Source: Anaerococcus marasmi (GTDB lineage Bacteria > Bacillota > Clostridia > Tissierellales > Peptoniphilaceae). From it: a stretch of 64,000 nt of DNA. The DNA is taken from positions 1,291,501 through 1,355,500 of the forward strand of contig NZ_OLMF01000004.1 of assembly GCF_900290195.1 (NCBI RefSeq), given 5' to 3'. A model generated the notes under the pieces. The model did no database searches. It saw only the letters and a program-made list of their open reading frames with translations, and was not told where the DNA came from. Both the position numbers and the translations under genes were made by a program. The stretch's first letter is position 1. Each line of letters starts with the position of its first letter. This document shows positions 35,634 through 44,658 of this stretch, piece by piece.

Positions 35634-36271
35634 CTGTAGCCGACCTTCCACTTATTTTCGATAGGATCATCTGCATTTAACTCTAATAATTTTTTTCTTA
35701 TATTGTAAATATGTGAAACAACAACCCTTTCACTAGCATCAAAAGAGCAAAAAGTGTTTACTAGTATTTTTTCTTTTGTCAAAAATATACCTTTGTTATC
35801 ATACAAGAACTTTAAAATGCAGGCTTCTGTTGATGTTATTTGTACTGAATCACTTTCCTTAGATATAATAAATCTATCAAAATCAAATTTTGTATTTTTG
35901 TAAGAAATTTCTTGATCTAATCTTTTTATCCTAGCCTTCACTCTGGCTAATAGTATATCCATATCAAAAGGTTTCGTTATATAATCATCTGCTCCTAACC
36001 CAAAGCCTTTCATAATATCTTCTTTAGTATTTTTTGCTGTAAGTATTATTATCGGTGTTTTTATATCAGCTCTTATATTTTTTAAAAAATCATAACCACT
36101 ATATTTGCCAAGCATAAGATCTAATATTATTAAATCATACGAATTAAGAATTATATAATCATCAATTTGTTCTAAAGCTGTGAAGTAGTCTACTTCGTAA
36201 CCACTACTTTCAAGTACATCTTTTAAAGTCGATACTAAACTCTTGTTATCTTCTATAATTAGAATTTTCAT
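35618..36271 (-). CDS. OmpR-family response regulator, accessory island
   Basis: This 217-residue regulator has a receiver domain with the phosphoacceptor in LIILDLMLGKYSG (Asp near 53), the early acidic pair IIEDN and Lys in YITKPFDMD. A winged helix domain follows (VVSHIYNIRKKL). It is first in the island operon and overlaps the kinase gene. Its kinase partner is disrupted, so it may be unphosphorylated or crosstalk with other kinases. The likely target is this operon itself. Confidence 0.93.
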   Translation of the reverse strand: MKILIIEDNKSLVSTLKDVLESSGYEVDYFTALEQIDDYIILNSYDLIILDLMLGKYSGYDFLKNIRADIKTPIIILTAKNTKEDIMKGFGLGADDYITKPFDMDILLARVKARIKRLDQEISYKNTKFDFDRFIISKESDSVQITSTEACILKFLYDNKGIFLTKEKILVNTFCSFDASERVVVSHIYNIRKKLLELNADDPIENKWKVGYRWKED

Positions 36272-36440
36272 TTAACCACCCACCTATTGATTTCTTTCTT
36301 ATATTATAAGGTATAATAGTCAAATTTCAGTCAATTAATTTATAAACATCACAAATTCTATTCTCCTAGTTTTAGCTTTACACTTTAAAAATATATTACT
36401 CTTCTACTAATCTCCATTAAAACATCAAGTAAAATAGAAA

Positions 36441-36479
36441 AAAGCGGAATATGACTGTAGTTAATGTCTTTTCCGCTTT
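36441..36479 (-). terminator. Terminator of the corA-like gene
   Basis: AAAGCGGAA (36441-36449) pairs with TTCCGCTTT (36471-36479). On the minus strand the hairpin runs into TTTTTTC, starting right after the corA stop. Confidence 0.8.
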
Positions 36480-36483
36480 TATC

Positions 36484-37434
36484 TTACTTATCAAGTCTTC
36501 TAAAAATAATAAATCCTAAAATAATGCTAGTTAGGGATAGGATTATGACATATATATAACCAAAGTTCCATTCAAGCTCTGGCATATTATCAAAGTTCAT
36601 CCCGTACCAACCTGTTATAATTGTAATCGGCGTAAAAATCGCAGTAATCACAGTAAGGACCTTCATGGTATTGTTCATCGAAAGGTCCATCTTGGATGTA
36701 TAGGAATCCTTGACGTTGTTTATATAATCATTGAGATAGGTGATGTTTGATGAATATCTTTCCACCCTAAAGGTTATTGATTTAAGGTGCTTGATATCAT
36801 CTTCGTCAAAAATATCATTCTCATTTTCCGTAAGAAGCTCCAAGGTATCTATAAGCCTCTCATAAGAAGTGTAGAGATTTAGGGCCTTATGCCTATTGTC
36901 TGTGATGATATCTATACTACTTGTAAGCTTTTTATTTTTTATAATCCTATCTTCGACAGCTGCCGTTTGGTTTTTAATATCTTCAAAAACCCTAGTATGA
37001 TTGCTAATAAGGGCTGCTATGAAAAATTTAAGGAGCCTTCCTGGAGATCTCGCAGCTGATTTTTTATTAAGCATTCGTCTAAAGGCAACTGAAGTAGAAG
37101 CATCCCTATCGTAGAGGTCTACGATTATAAGCCTATTATTTTCTATATAGAAGCCAACTAGGTCTGATGTATCGAGATTACCCTTTATATCGAGCATCTC
37201 AAGAATTGCAAAAGTATACTTATCCTCAACCGCCATATAGGTCTTAGTAGAAATATCAGAAACTAACAAATCAATAATCGCATTATCGAGCTTATAGGTC
37301 TTCGCAAAATCAATAAAACTATCCTTGCCCAAATACATAAGGTAAAAATCATCATCTTCTATAACATCATAAAAACTTTTTATATCACTTTTCTCAAAAC
37401 CATTATCCGTATCAAATTTATAAATATAGTCCAT
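36484..37434 (-). CDS. CorA-family magnesium/divalent cation channel
   Basis: This membrane protein of 316 residues starts at 37434 (MDYIYKF), where a GGAG site is present; an in-frame extension lacks one. It has a long cytoplasmic alpha/beta and helical funnel and then two C-terminal TM helices. The signature YGMNF lies at the end of TM1 (GWYGMNFDNMPE). The short basic end (RRLDK) is typical. Uptake of Mg2+ is the family's usual role; Co2+ or Ni2+ are alternatives. Confidence 0.9.
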   Translation of the reverse strand: MDYIYKFDTDNGFEKSDIKSFYDVIEDDDFYLMYLGKDSFIDFAKTYKLDNAIIDLLVSDISTKTYMAVEDKYTFAILEMLDIKGNLDTSDLVGFYIENNRLIIVDLYDRDASTSVAFRRMLNKKSAARSPGRLLKFFIAALISNHTRVFEDIKNQTAAVEDRIIKNKKLTSSIDIITDNRHKALNLYTSYERLIDTLELLTENENDIFDEDDIKHLKSITFRVERYSSNITYLNDYINNVKDSYTSKMDLSMNNTMKVLTVITAIFTPITIITGWYGMNFDNMPELEWNFGYIYVIILSLTSIILGFIIFRRLDK

Positions 37435-37490
37435 TTTATCTCCTTCTCCTAGGAATAGTTCATCTACTACTATACCGATAATGTCTCCCA

Positions 37491-37517
37491 AACAAAAAGA
37501 AGCCCTCACGGACTTCT
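37491..37517 (-). terminator. Terminator after panE
   Basis: Minus-strand AGAAGTCC-GTGA-GGGCTTCT hairpin (37498-37517) is followed by TTTTTGTTT, six bases past the panE stop codon. Confidence 0.8.
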
Positions 37518-37523
37518 GAATAT

Positions 37524-38447
37524 TTATTTCGCTCCTCTAATATCTTCCTTGGCGTGGATTAATTGAGTTACTATCTTGTTATATGGAGTAGCGATTTTGT
37601 GATTCTTTCCCTTTTCCACTACTGCTCCATTTATAAAGTCTATTTCTGTTTTTCTATTTCTTTCTATGAGGTCCTGATACATTGAAGGGTGGTGGTCTTT
37701 GGCTTCTTCGGCTGATTTGTAAATGTATTCTAGCATCTCTTTTCTATCAAGATCAATTCCTTCAGCACGACCTACTTCTGTAAATTCCTTTACTAGCTCA
37801 CTTATAATATCCTTGGAGGTAGATGAATCGAAGAATTCTCCAATAGTGCATTCCATAAGTGAGGTCATGGAATTCATTGTTCCATTTACCATAACCTTTC
37901 TCCATATGGCAAACATTACATCACTATCGTATTTGGCACCAAGACCTGCCTTAGCTAAGAGATCCGCAATCTTTCTACCATTCTCCTCATCGTCTCCAAT
38001 ATTTTGGACATCTATTGTGCCTTTGCCTGTAATTTCTATTTGACCAGGACCTGTAAGTCCTGCAGCCCATATGGTAACTCCCATATTGATTTGGCTCTTA
38101 TCAACGAATTTTTCTAGAATTTTCTCATGGCCCATACCGTTTAGGAGGCAAAGAATTTGAGTCTTATCTCCAATAATTCCCTCTATAGCTTCCATCATAG
38201 ATTCTAAGGCCATTGATTTGGTCATTACTACTATTAGGTCGGCTTTTTCTTTCGCCTCTTCCGGTCTCATAGTCTTTATTTTTATTGTATCTTCTACTTT
38301 ACAAGAAACTTTGAGTCCATTTTCATTAATTTTATCTATATGATCTTGCCAGTAATCTAGTAAAATAACTTGGCTCTCTGTATTTTTTTCTATATGATAG
38401 CCTATGGTTGATCCCATAGCGCCACTTCCTGCTATATAAACTAACAT
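37524..38447 (-). CDS. panE: 2-dehydropantoate 2-reductase (ketopantoate reductase)
   Basis: PanE reduces ketopantoate to pantoate with NADPH. This 307-residue protein has the Rossmann loop IAGSGAMGSTIGYHI, the LLNGMGHEKIL motif, the catalytic Lys in WRKVMVNGTMNSMTSL and the substrate motif of the C-terminal domain (HHPSMYQDL, followed by RKTEIDFINGAV). It supplies pantoate to PanC, although the pan genes are 13 kb away. It may be cotranscribed with the chromate-type transporter genes upstream (43 bases). Confidence 0.9.
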   Translation of the reverse strand: MLVYIAGSGAMGSTIGYHIEKNTESQVILLDYWQDHIDKINENGLKVSCKVEDTIKIKTMRPEEAKEKADLIVVMTKSMALESMMEAIEGIIGDKTQILCLLNGMGHEKILEKFVDKSQINMGVTIWAAGLTGPGQIEITGKGTIDVQNIGDDEENGRKIADLLAKAGLGAKYDSDVMFAIWRKVMVNGTMNSMTSLMECTIGEFFDSSTSKDIISELVKEFTEVGRAEGIDLDRKEMLEYIYKSAEEAKDHHPSMYQDLIERNRKTEIDFINGAVVEKGKNHKIATPYNKIVTQLIHAKEDIRGAK

Positions 38448-38490
38448 TTTCTTATCCTTTCTCTTACCTTCTACTTATACCCAGCCTAAC

Positions 38491-39051
38491 TTAGAGTTTT
38501 AGGAAAATTCCAAGCAGAGCTCCTATTATGATTACGACGATAGGATTTAATTTCTTAAATTTCATTAATAAGCCTAAAAATACCAAAAATATTCCTAAAG
38601 GAATTGGCCTTACTATATTTATTATATTTCCACTTTGCCTAAAGGCTTCTAAGTTAAATAAAGTTACAAATAATACCGAGCTCATAGCTCCTAGTATTAG
38701 GCCCGCTGTAGCAGGTCTTAAGGTTACGAAGGCATCCTTTACGACTTTAGAATTTTTGAACTTATCCATAGCTCTTGCTATAAATAGAATAATTATCACA
38801 GGTCCAGTTATTAGTGAAATCGTAGCTAAAACTCCTCCTAGATAGCCCTGGGCATTAATTCCTGCGTAGGTAGACATATTAATTCCAATCGCCCCAGGCG
38901 TTGATTCAGATACAGCAATCATATCTAGTAGCTCTTCATTAGAAAAGTAGCCAAACTTCTCCCCTATTTCATAAAGGAAGGGAATGGTTGCCATTCCTCC
39001 ACCTACTGCAAAAAGTCCAATCTTAAAAAACTCCCACATCAATCTAAGCAT
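38491..39051 (-). CDS. Chromate transporter-family half protein (second)
   Basis: This 186-residue membrane protein is one half of a ChrA/CHR transporter. It has the family motifs FAVGGGMATIPFLYE near the start and SESTPGAIGINMSTYAGI. The gene overlaps its partner at 39044 by 8 bases. Split, short-chain CHR proteins work as heterodimers. Chromate, sulfate or another anion may be the substrate; in anaerobes this is rarely tested. Confidence 0.88.
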   Translation of the reverse strand: MLRLMWEFFKIGLFAVGGGMATIPFLYEIGEKFGYFSNEELLDMIAVSESTPGAIGINMSTYAGINAQGYLGGVLATISLITGPVIIILFIARAMDKFKNSKVVKDAFVTLRPATAGLILGAMSSVLFVTLFNLEAFRQSGNIINIVRPIPLGIFLVFLGLLMKFKKLNPIVVIIIGALLGIFLKL

Positions 39052-39583
39052 TTTTCTTTCCCCTTCCTAAAAGTATTCCGAAAACTCCAACCGTAATCAC
39101 GACTACAATTGGCGAAATAGACAAAAATCCTATAGCTACAAAGGTCAAAATAAATACCATAAATTTAAGTCCTGTATTGGCATCTTTTTTTATCATCTTA
39201 AGAACAGAATAAAAAACCAAGGCACAAACCGCAACTCTTATGCCAGCAAAGGCATGTTGGATTATGGCTAGATGACTAAAACTTTGTAGGAATTTTGCTA
39301 TAATAGAAATTATAATTATAGATGGACTAATAAAGCCTAGGCTTGCTACAATGCCTCCGATGTTTCCACCTACCTTGTAACCACAAAAGGTCGAGGTGTT
39401 AATGGCAATAATTCCTGGACTGGATTGGCCAATTGCATAATAATCTAATATTTCCTCATGGCTTGCCCGGCCCTTCTTATCGACTACTTCTCTTTCCAAA
39501 ATAGGAAGCATGGCGTAGCCCCCACCGAAGGTAAAAAGTCCCATCTTAAAAAATGTCAAATAAAGTTCTAATAAAGTATTCAT
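39044..39583 (-). CDS. Chromate transporter-family half protein (first)
   Basis: This 179-residue membrane protein is paralogous to the next gene and has the CHR signatures FTFGGGYAMLPILEREVV and IGQSSPGIIAINTSTFCGYKVGG. It has a well-placed AAGGAGATATT leader. It overlaps the second half-gene by 8 bases, showing translational coupling, and the two likely form one transporter. Confidence 0.88.
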   Translation of the reverse strand: MNTLLELYLTFFKMGLFTFGGGYAMLPILEREVVDKKGRASHEEILDYYAIGQSSPGIIAINTSTFCGYKVGGNIGGIVASLGFISPSIIIISIIAKFLQSFSHLAIIQHAFAGIRVAVCALVFYSVLKMIKKDANTGLKFMVFILTFVAIGFLSISPIVVVITVGVFGILLGRGKKNA

Positions 39584-39677
39584 AATATCTCCTTATAGCT
39601 AATTATATAGTAATTCTAGCTAAGAGGCAAAGCCTTTCATATGGTATAATGGATATATAAGCTGAAGGAGGATATTT

Positions 39678-40226
39678 ATGAAAAAGAAAAACTTGCTCGC
39701 TCTCTTCTTATCTCTAGGAGTTTTGGGCTTTGTATCTAGCAGTCTTGCAGATAATAACCCTGAAGACTTACCTATCATTTACTACGAGGATTACGACCTA
39801 GACGAAGCTATCGGACTTTCAAATGATGATAAAAAAGATTCTTCTAGTCCAGAAGGAGACGATACAAAAGATTCCGATTTAGAAAAAGCAACAGATTCTA
39901 TTGAAGATGAAATTTCTAAAGAAGAAAAGGACGAAAGTCCATCTGAATCTACTGGTGATTCTGATTCTGGACAAAGTTCTAAGGATAATTTCCCATATCC
40001 TGCTGGAGATAGACCAATTGAAAATCAAAAAACTAGACCTTAAACTAGTAGAAAGAAAAACTATACAGCAGATTCTACAGAGGGTCCGATCAAGGGCAAT
40101 AGACAAACAGGAGTCTATCACACCAGGGGTCAGAGGGACTATAATAAGATTTCTGTGGAAAATGTAACCTGGTTTTACTCAGAAGAAGAAGCCATCAGCA
40201 AAGGTTACAGACACGCACAAAGATAG
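39678..40226 (+). pseudogene. Secreted sunset-domain protein with in-frame stop
   Basis: An AGGAGG-led ATG opens a signal peptide (MKKKNLLALFLSLGVLGFVS), then an acidic Ser/Asp/Glu-rich linker, ending at a TAA at 40041. The same frame continues for another 61 codons and carries a complete small domain: GPIKGNRQTGVYHTRGQRDY and VTWFYSEEEAISKGYRHAQR. That pattern is the 'sunset' domain of secreted Gram-positive proteins. No frame change is needed, so a single nonsense change (or readthrough) splits it. The restored protein would have 182 residues. The N-terminal LPIIYYEDYDLDE resembles a segment of the secreted C39-like protein at 54011. Confidence 0.8.
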
Positions 40227-40240
40227 ACGAAAGGATACAA

Positions 40241-40897
40241 ATGTACGGACTAATATTTGACATTGATGGAACGATTCTCGATTCTATGCATATATGGATC
40301 AAACCCCTCGAAGATATCTTTAAGAAGTATGGTTATGACTTAAATAAAATCCCAAAAGAGAAAAAAGGCCATATAGAGGCCCTTCCTTTCTATGATATGT
40401 GTGATTTTCTATCGAAAAATATAGCAAGGGATATGACTAAGGATGAAGTTATTGATTATTTTGAAAAAACTATAGATAATGCCTATGCAAATGATCTCTT
40501 GCCTAAAGATGGAGCAGTAGATTTCCTAAAAGACCTAAAGAAAAAGGGCTACACACTTTCTGTAGCATCTTCTACCGACTACAAATATCTAGAAAAAGCC
40601 CTAAAGAGACTAGAAGTATTCGACCTCTTCGACTTTTTGGCAACACCAGATACTACAGGATTTAATAAGTCGGAGAAAGACTTCTGGGAATATTCGATCA
40701 AAAAACACGGAAAATCCCCAGAAGACCTAATCCTTTTCGACGACGCTCTCTACGCCATAAAGGCAGCAAAGGAAGAAGGAATCAAGACAGTCGGCATAAA
40801 GGACTTTCCTTGGAATGAGAAGGAGTGGGACTATATCAAGAAAGAATCCGATTCCTATGTAAATAATATTTCTGAATTTGAAATCGAAAATTTCTAA
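40241..40897 (+). CDS. HAD-family phosphatase (beta-phosphoglucomutase/PGP-like)
   Basis: This 218-residue cytoplasmic hydrolase has HAD motif I (FDIDGTILDSM), motif II Ser in SVASSTDYK, motif III Lys region and motif IV (LILFDDALYAIKAA). The cap domain lies at residues 15-90. A GAAAGGA site precedes the ATG, 14 bases after the preceding pseudogene, so the two are cotranscribed. Substrate is a small phosphorylated molecule, not identifiable from sequence. Confidence 0.85.
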   Translation: MYGLIFDIDGTILDSMHIWIKPLEDIFKKYGYDLNKIPKEKKGHIEALPFYDMCDFLSKNIARDMTKDEVIDYFEKTIDNAYANDLLPKDGAVDFLKDLKKKGYTLSVASSTDYKYLEKALKRLEVFDLFDFLATPDTTGFNKSEKDFWEYSIKKHGKSPEDLILFDDALYAIKAAKEEGIKTVGIKDFPWNEKEWDYIKKESDSYVNNISEFEIENF

Positions 40898-40906
40898 TAT
40901 TCAATC

Positions 40907-40940
40907 AAAAGAGCCAGTTTATTTATATTCCTGGCTCTTT
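40907..40940. terminator. Bidirectional terminator between HAD and MATE genes
   Basis: AAAAGAGCCAG (40907-40917) pairs with CTGGCTCTTT (40931-40940). It is used by both convergent genes; the MATE stop codon falls in the loop. Confidence 0.75.
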
Positions 40941-42287
40941 ATAATGTCCATTTTTTAATTTCTTAACCTTCCTAGCTAGGAAAATTATAGAAAAAATCCC
41001 CTTAAAGTTTGAGCTTAGGCTCATGGCGATCCATACTCCATGAACTCCCAAAAATGGCATAAGGATTAGGGCGATCGGGATTCTCAATGTATTCATCACA
41101 AGACCTATTACTGCTGGAGTCCTGGTATCTGAAAGACCATTGAAGGCCCCAGCAAGACCGATCTCAGTTGCCATCATAAGCTGGCTTAGAGAAATAATCA
41201 ATAGATAATCAGCTCCTAAGCTTATGGCCTCATTATCTCCTGGAGTAAAAAGACTAAAGAGATTGTATCTAAAGAAAAATAGGACAAGACTTGCTATAAG
41301 GCCGATGCTTGCCACAAGCTTAAAGCTTACCTTTATTATATCTATTACCCTATCGATCTTCTTTGCCCCGTAGTTTTGTCCGACAAGAGCCTGGATTCCT
41401 ACTTGTATTCCCTCTGTCGTATTCCAAGAAATCGACTCAAGTTGAGCTCCGATTGAGGCTACTGCTACTGGAACCGGGCCGAAGCTTGCCATAAATCTAT
41501 TTAGTATCATAGAAATCGAAGCATGAAAACCACTCAAAACTCCAGCAGGAAGTCCTAGCTTAAATATTTCCTTCTGCCAATTCATCCTATAATCAATCCT
41601 TGATATGGATTTCTTTATTATGTCGTCCTTTCTTATGATAACAAACAAAAAACAAAGGCTAACCAAAAACTGACTAAAAATAGTCGCTATAGCAGCTCCT
41701 CTTATTCCTAAAGCTGGTAGGGGTCCAAAACCAAAGATCAAAACCGGGTCTAGTATCATATTTGCAAGAAGACCTACTGCATTTATCTTAAAGGGGCTTA
41801 TAGAATCTCCTAGGGCTGTGAAGGATTGTGAAAACATTGGATTTATAAAAAAGAAAATCATCCCACAAGCCACTATAAAAAGATATCTCTTCGCAGCAAG
41901 TTCCGCAGCATCTCCCAAGCTATATGCTTCTATAAATATGTTCCTAATAATTAAGACAAAAATAGTAAAGCAAAAACCTAAAATCATCGCCTGAATTATT
42001 CCATTATTTATTACCCTTACAGTCTCCTTTTCGTTGCCTTGACCGTAGGATTGGGATGCGAAAACCCCTGTGCCCACCTTTGGTATAAGGGCAAGGGAGT
42101 TGGCTATCCAAAAGACAAATCCAGCAATACCCACACCTGCGACAGCATCGGTCCCTAGCCTTGATATCCAAATCATATCTACAAAACCGTAAGCAATTTG
42201 TATAAAGGCTGTTAGGGCTAGGGGGATTGAAAGTTTAACCAAGGTTTGCCAGATAGGGCCTCTTGTAAGATCTAATTTCTGATTCAT
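40923..42287 (-). CDS. MATE-family efflux transporter
   Basis: This membrane protein of about 454 residues has 12 predicted helices in two related halves. The start used is the ATG at 42287 (MNQKLDLTRGPIW), preceded by an AGAGGCGAG leader. The family features LSIPLALTAFIQIAYGFVD and WISRLGTDAVAG lie near the N-terminus, and IQVGIQALVGQNYGA in the second half. It probably exports drugs or cationic compounds with Na+ or H+ as counter-ion. Confidence 0.92.
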   Translation of the reverse strand: MNQKLDLTRGPIWQTLVKLSIPLALTAFIQIAYGFVDMIWISRLGTDAVAGVGIAGFVFWIANSLALIPKVGTGVFASQSYGQGNEKETVRVINNGIIQAMILGFCFTIFVLIIRNIFIEAYSLGDAAELAAKRYLFIVACGMIFFFINPMFSQSFTALGDSISPFKINAVGLLANMILDPVLIFGFGPLPALGIRGAAIATIFSQFLVSLCFLFVIIRKDDIIKKSISRIDYRMNWQKEIFKLGLPAGVLSGFHASISMILNRFMASFGPVPVAVASIGAQLESISWNTTEGIQVGIQALVGQNYGAKKIDRVIDIIKVSFKLVASIGLIASLVLFFFRYNLFSLFTPGDNEAISLGADYLLIISLSQLMMATEIGLAGAFNGLSDTRTPAVIGLVMNTLRIPIALILMPFLGVHGVWIAMSLSSNFKGIFSIIFLARKVKKLKNGHYKEPGI

Positions 42288-42629
42288 AACTCGCCTCTCT
42301 TTCAATAAAATTTCTCTATACATTATATTAGCATTTTATTATTGAACAATTAAATCCCAGAAAGTCAAAATTTTTATATGCTTTTTAGATAAGTATATAT
42401 AGGAATTTTAAAAAACTATATTTAGCAAAAGTCTAATATCTATAACCCCAAGTATTTCCATCATAAAGAATAAACAGTACAATAATTTTTGGTGATTTTC
42501 ATAAAGAAATAAAAATAAGTTATGATATTTAAAAATTTATTTACCAAAGGTATAATCTATCATTATGTTATCTTGCTAAAGTTATTTACTAAGCATAGCT
42601 TAATTTGAAATTAAATGAGGAGAAGAATA
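42288..42629. promoter_or_regulatory. Divergent promoter region between MATE and AGCS genes
   Basis: This AT-rich stretch has no gene that I can support. A rightward TATAAT at 42551-42556 with a weak TTTAAA at -35 probably drives the AGCS symporter gene. No riboswitch or operator was recognised. Confidence 0.45.
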
Positions 42630-44036
42630 ATGGAAAATTTGAATATTATTATAGGAAAGATCAATACTGTCTTGTATTTCCCGATCCTTGTAGTCTTACT
42701 TATAGCTGTAGGCCTGTATTTTACAATAAGAACTGGCTTTATCCAAGTAAGCCTTCTAAAGGAAGCCTTCAAGGTAATCAAGGAAAAACCAAAGGACGAA
42801 TCAGATGTATCAAGCTTTCAAGCCTTGATGATATCCACAGCATCCAGAGTAGGAACTGGAAATATAGTTGGAGTATCTTCTGCCATATGTCTAGGAGGCT
42901 ATGGAGCTGTGTTTTGGATGTGGATTGTGGCTATAATAGGTTCAGCTAGTGCCTTTGCTGAGTCAACCCTCGCCCAAATTTATAAGAAAAAAGGAAAGCA
43001 CAGCTCTTACGGTGGTCCATCTTACTACATAGAAGAAGGTTTAAAGAGCAGAAAACTCGGAGTGGTTTTTTCAATCGCCCTTATAGTTTGCTATGCTGTT
43101 GGCTTTAATATGCTTGCAAGCTTCAATCTCCAATCTTCATTCCAATCTTACGGGATTTATGATCCTCAAGTAAGTCCGAAGATTATCGGAGGATTCTTCG
43201 CCCTTGCGGTCGCCTTTGTCATCCTCGGAGGGGGTAAGAGAATAATTAAAATAACCCAAAATTTAGTTCCTTTTATGGGAATAATCTTTGTTCTAGTTTC
43301 TCTTATTATGATAATTCTAAATATAGGAAGAATTCCTGAAGTATTTAGGAAAATCATAGAAGATGCTTTCAACTTCAAGGCGATTTTTTCAGGTCTTGCT
43401 GGCTCATCCATGATTTTGGGTATGAAAAGAGGTCTTTATTCTAACGAAGCCGGTATTGGTTCTGCACCAAATGCTGCAGCAGCTGCCGAGGTAAGCCATC
43501 CAGTAAAACAAGGACTTGTTCAAATGCTTTCAGTATTTATCGATACCTTATTGATTTGCTCATCCACAGCCTTTATGGGCCTAAGCTCAGGTATAGATCC
43601 AAGTCCTGCCCTTGAAGGAGCTCCTTTTATCCAAGAAGCTCTAGCAAGTGTCTTCGGTAACTTAGGATATTACTTTATATCAGCATCGCTCGTGCTTTTT
43701 GGCTTTACAACCTTTATAGGAAATCTCTACTATGTAGATTCAAACTTTGACTATCTAGCTAAGAAAGAACTCGATGAGAAACAAAGAATACCCTATAGGC
43801 TTGTAGCGGCTTTCTTAATATTTTTCGGTGCTATCCAAGAGCAAGCCTTCGTTTGGAACCTTTCAGACCTATTTATGGGCATAATGGCTTTGATAAACTT
43901 GCCAACGATTTTGATCTTATCAAATAAATTACTAGCCTGCCTAAAAGATTACAAGACTCAAATAAAAGAAGGTAAAGACCCAAGCTTTGTCGCAAAAGAT
44001 ATTGGAATAAAAGAAGAATTAGATTATTGGAAATAA
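42630..44036 (+). CDS. AGCS-family sodium:alanine/glycine symporter
   Basis: This 468-residue membrane protein starts at ATG 42630 (MENLNIIIG) with AGGAG upstream. Family signature motifs are SRVGTGNIVGVSSAI near residue 72 and MKRGLYSNEAGIGSAPNAAAAAE near 271. About ten TM helices are predicted. It imports alanine or glycine with Na+. A hairpin (44040-44084) lies after the stop but lacks a T-run. Confidence 0.93.
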   Translation: MENLNIIIGKINTVLYFPILVVLLIAVGLYFTIRTGFIQVSLLKEAFKVIKEKPKDESDVSSFQALMISTASRVGTGNIVGVSSAICLGGYGAVFWMWIVAIIGSASAFAESTLAQIYKKKGKHSSYGGPSYYIEEGLKSRKLGVVFSIALIVCYAVGFNMLASFNLQSSFQSYGIYDPQVSPKIIGGFFALAVAFVILGGGKRIIKITQNLVPFMGIIFVLVSLIMIILNIGRIPEVFRKIIEDAFNFKAIFSGLAGSSMILGMKRGLYSNEAGIGSAPNAAAAAEVSHPVKQGLVQMLSVFIDTLLICSSTAFMGLSSGIDPSPALEGAPFIQEALASVFGNLGYYFISASLVLFGFTTFIGNLYYVDSNFDYLAKKELDEKQRIPYRLVAAFLIFFGAIQEQAFVWNLSDLFMGIMALINLPTILILSNKLLACLKDYKTQIKEGKDPSFVAKDIGIKEELDYWK

Positions 44037-44039
44037 AAA

Positions 44040-44084
44040 CTGACCTCCATTAGTTGGTTTTAAAGTCCAACTTTTGGGGGTCAG
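44040..44084 (+). repeat. Inverted repeat after the AGCS symporter gene
   Basis: CTGACC (44040-44045) pairs with GGTCAG (44079-44084), and an inner TTGG/CCAA pair extends the stem. No T-run follows, so it is a stem-loop or a weak terminator. Confidence 0.5.
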
Positions 44085-44162
44085 CTCATTAGCTAGTCAA
44101 GTGCTTTTTTAAAATAAGAAATCATGAGTATATAAAATACATCTTATAAAATTGTAGAAGGA

Positions 44163-44480
44163 TTAGTTTAAAGCGTTAATTAGTATAATTCCTATCACAG
44201 AAACAAATATTGCCAATGTAATAGTTATTATAACTTTATCAGAAATAGTACTTGTTTTAACTTTTTCAATATAGATTAAAACAATATTTGTTACTAAAAG
44301 TACAACCAATAGGGGGATAAATAACGATTTTTTAATAGTTCCGTTTACAGTTCCATTTACAGACCAATGAATAGGGATGCTATAAGGCAAATCACTATAA
44401 TTCATTATTGTGATTATAATCATAATTAGAATTATGGCTATAAATAGACTATAAATATACTTCATATAACTTCTTTTCAT
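44163..44480 (-). CDS. DUF1648/SdpI-like small membrane protein
   Basis: This 105-residue protein has three TM segments and the DUF1648 motif IPIHWSVNGTVNGTIKK after the first helix. Such proteins include SdpI-type immunity/signal proteins, but this is only the short N-terminal type. The ATG at 44480 has a GGGGG site. It follows a gene fragment and lies downstream of the serine operon in the same direction. Confidence 0.7.
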   Translation of the reverse strand: MKRSYMKYIYSLFIAIILIMIIITIMNYSDLPYSIPIHWSVNGTVNGTIKKSLFIPLLVVLLVTNIVLIYIEKVKTSTISDKVIITITLAIFVSVIGIILINALN

Positions 44481-44493
44481 CAATCCCCCTAAA

Positions 44494-44658
44494 TTATAAA
44501 TTTAACGATTCATTTCTTAAAAAGACATTATTTGTAAATTCACAAATTTGATTATTACGATGATGTTTAGACTCTTTATATATATCTAGAATTTCTTTAC
44601 GTATATATCTATCAAAATCGTGAGCTTTACCCGCACCTAATTCACTCTTTTTATTCAC
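44494..44658 (-). CDS. Small ORF or remnant of a longer gene after sdaAA
   Basis: A 54-codon frame starts at a GTG that overlaps the sdaAA stop (GTGAATAA) and ends 14 bases before the DUF1648 start. The peptide is hydrophilic (AHDFDRYIRKEILDIYKES, then HHRNNQICEFTNN). It looks like the end of a soluble protein more than a small peptide, for example a regulator that once preceded the DUF1648 gene. No upstream part is present. Could be non-coding. Confidence 0.3.
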   Translation of the reverse strand: MNKKSELGAGKAHDFDRYIRKEILDIYKESKHHRNNQICEFTNNVFLRNESLNL

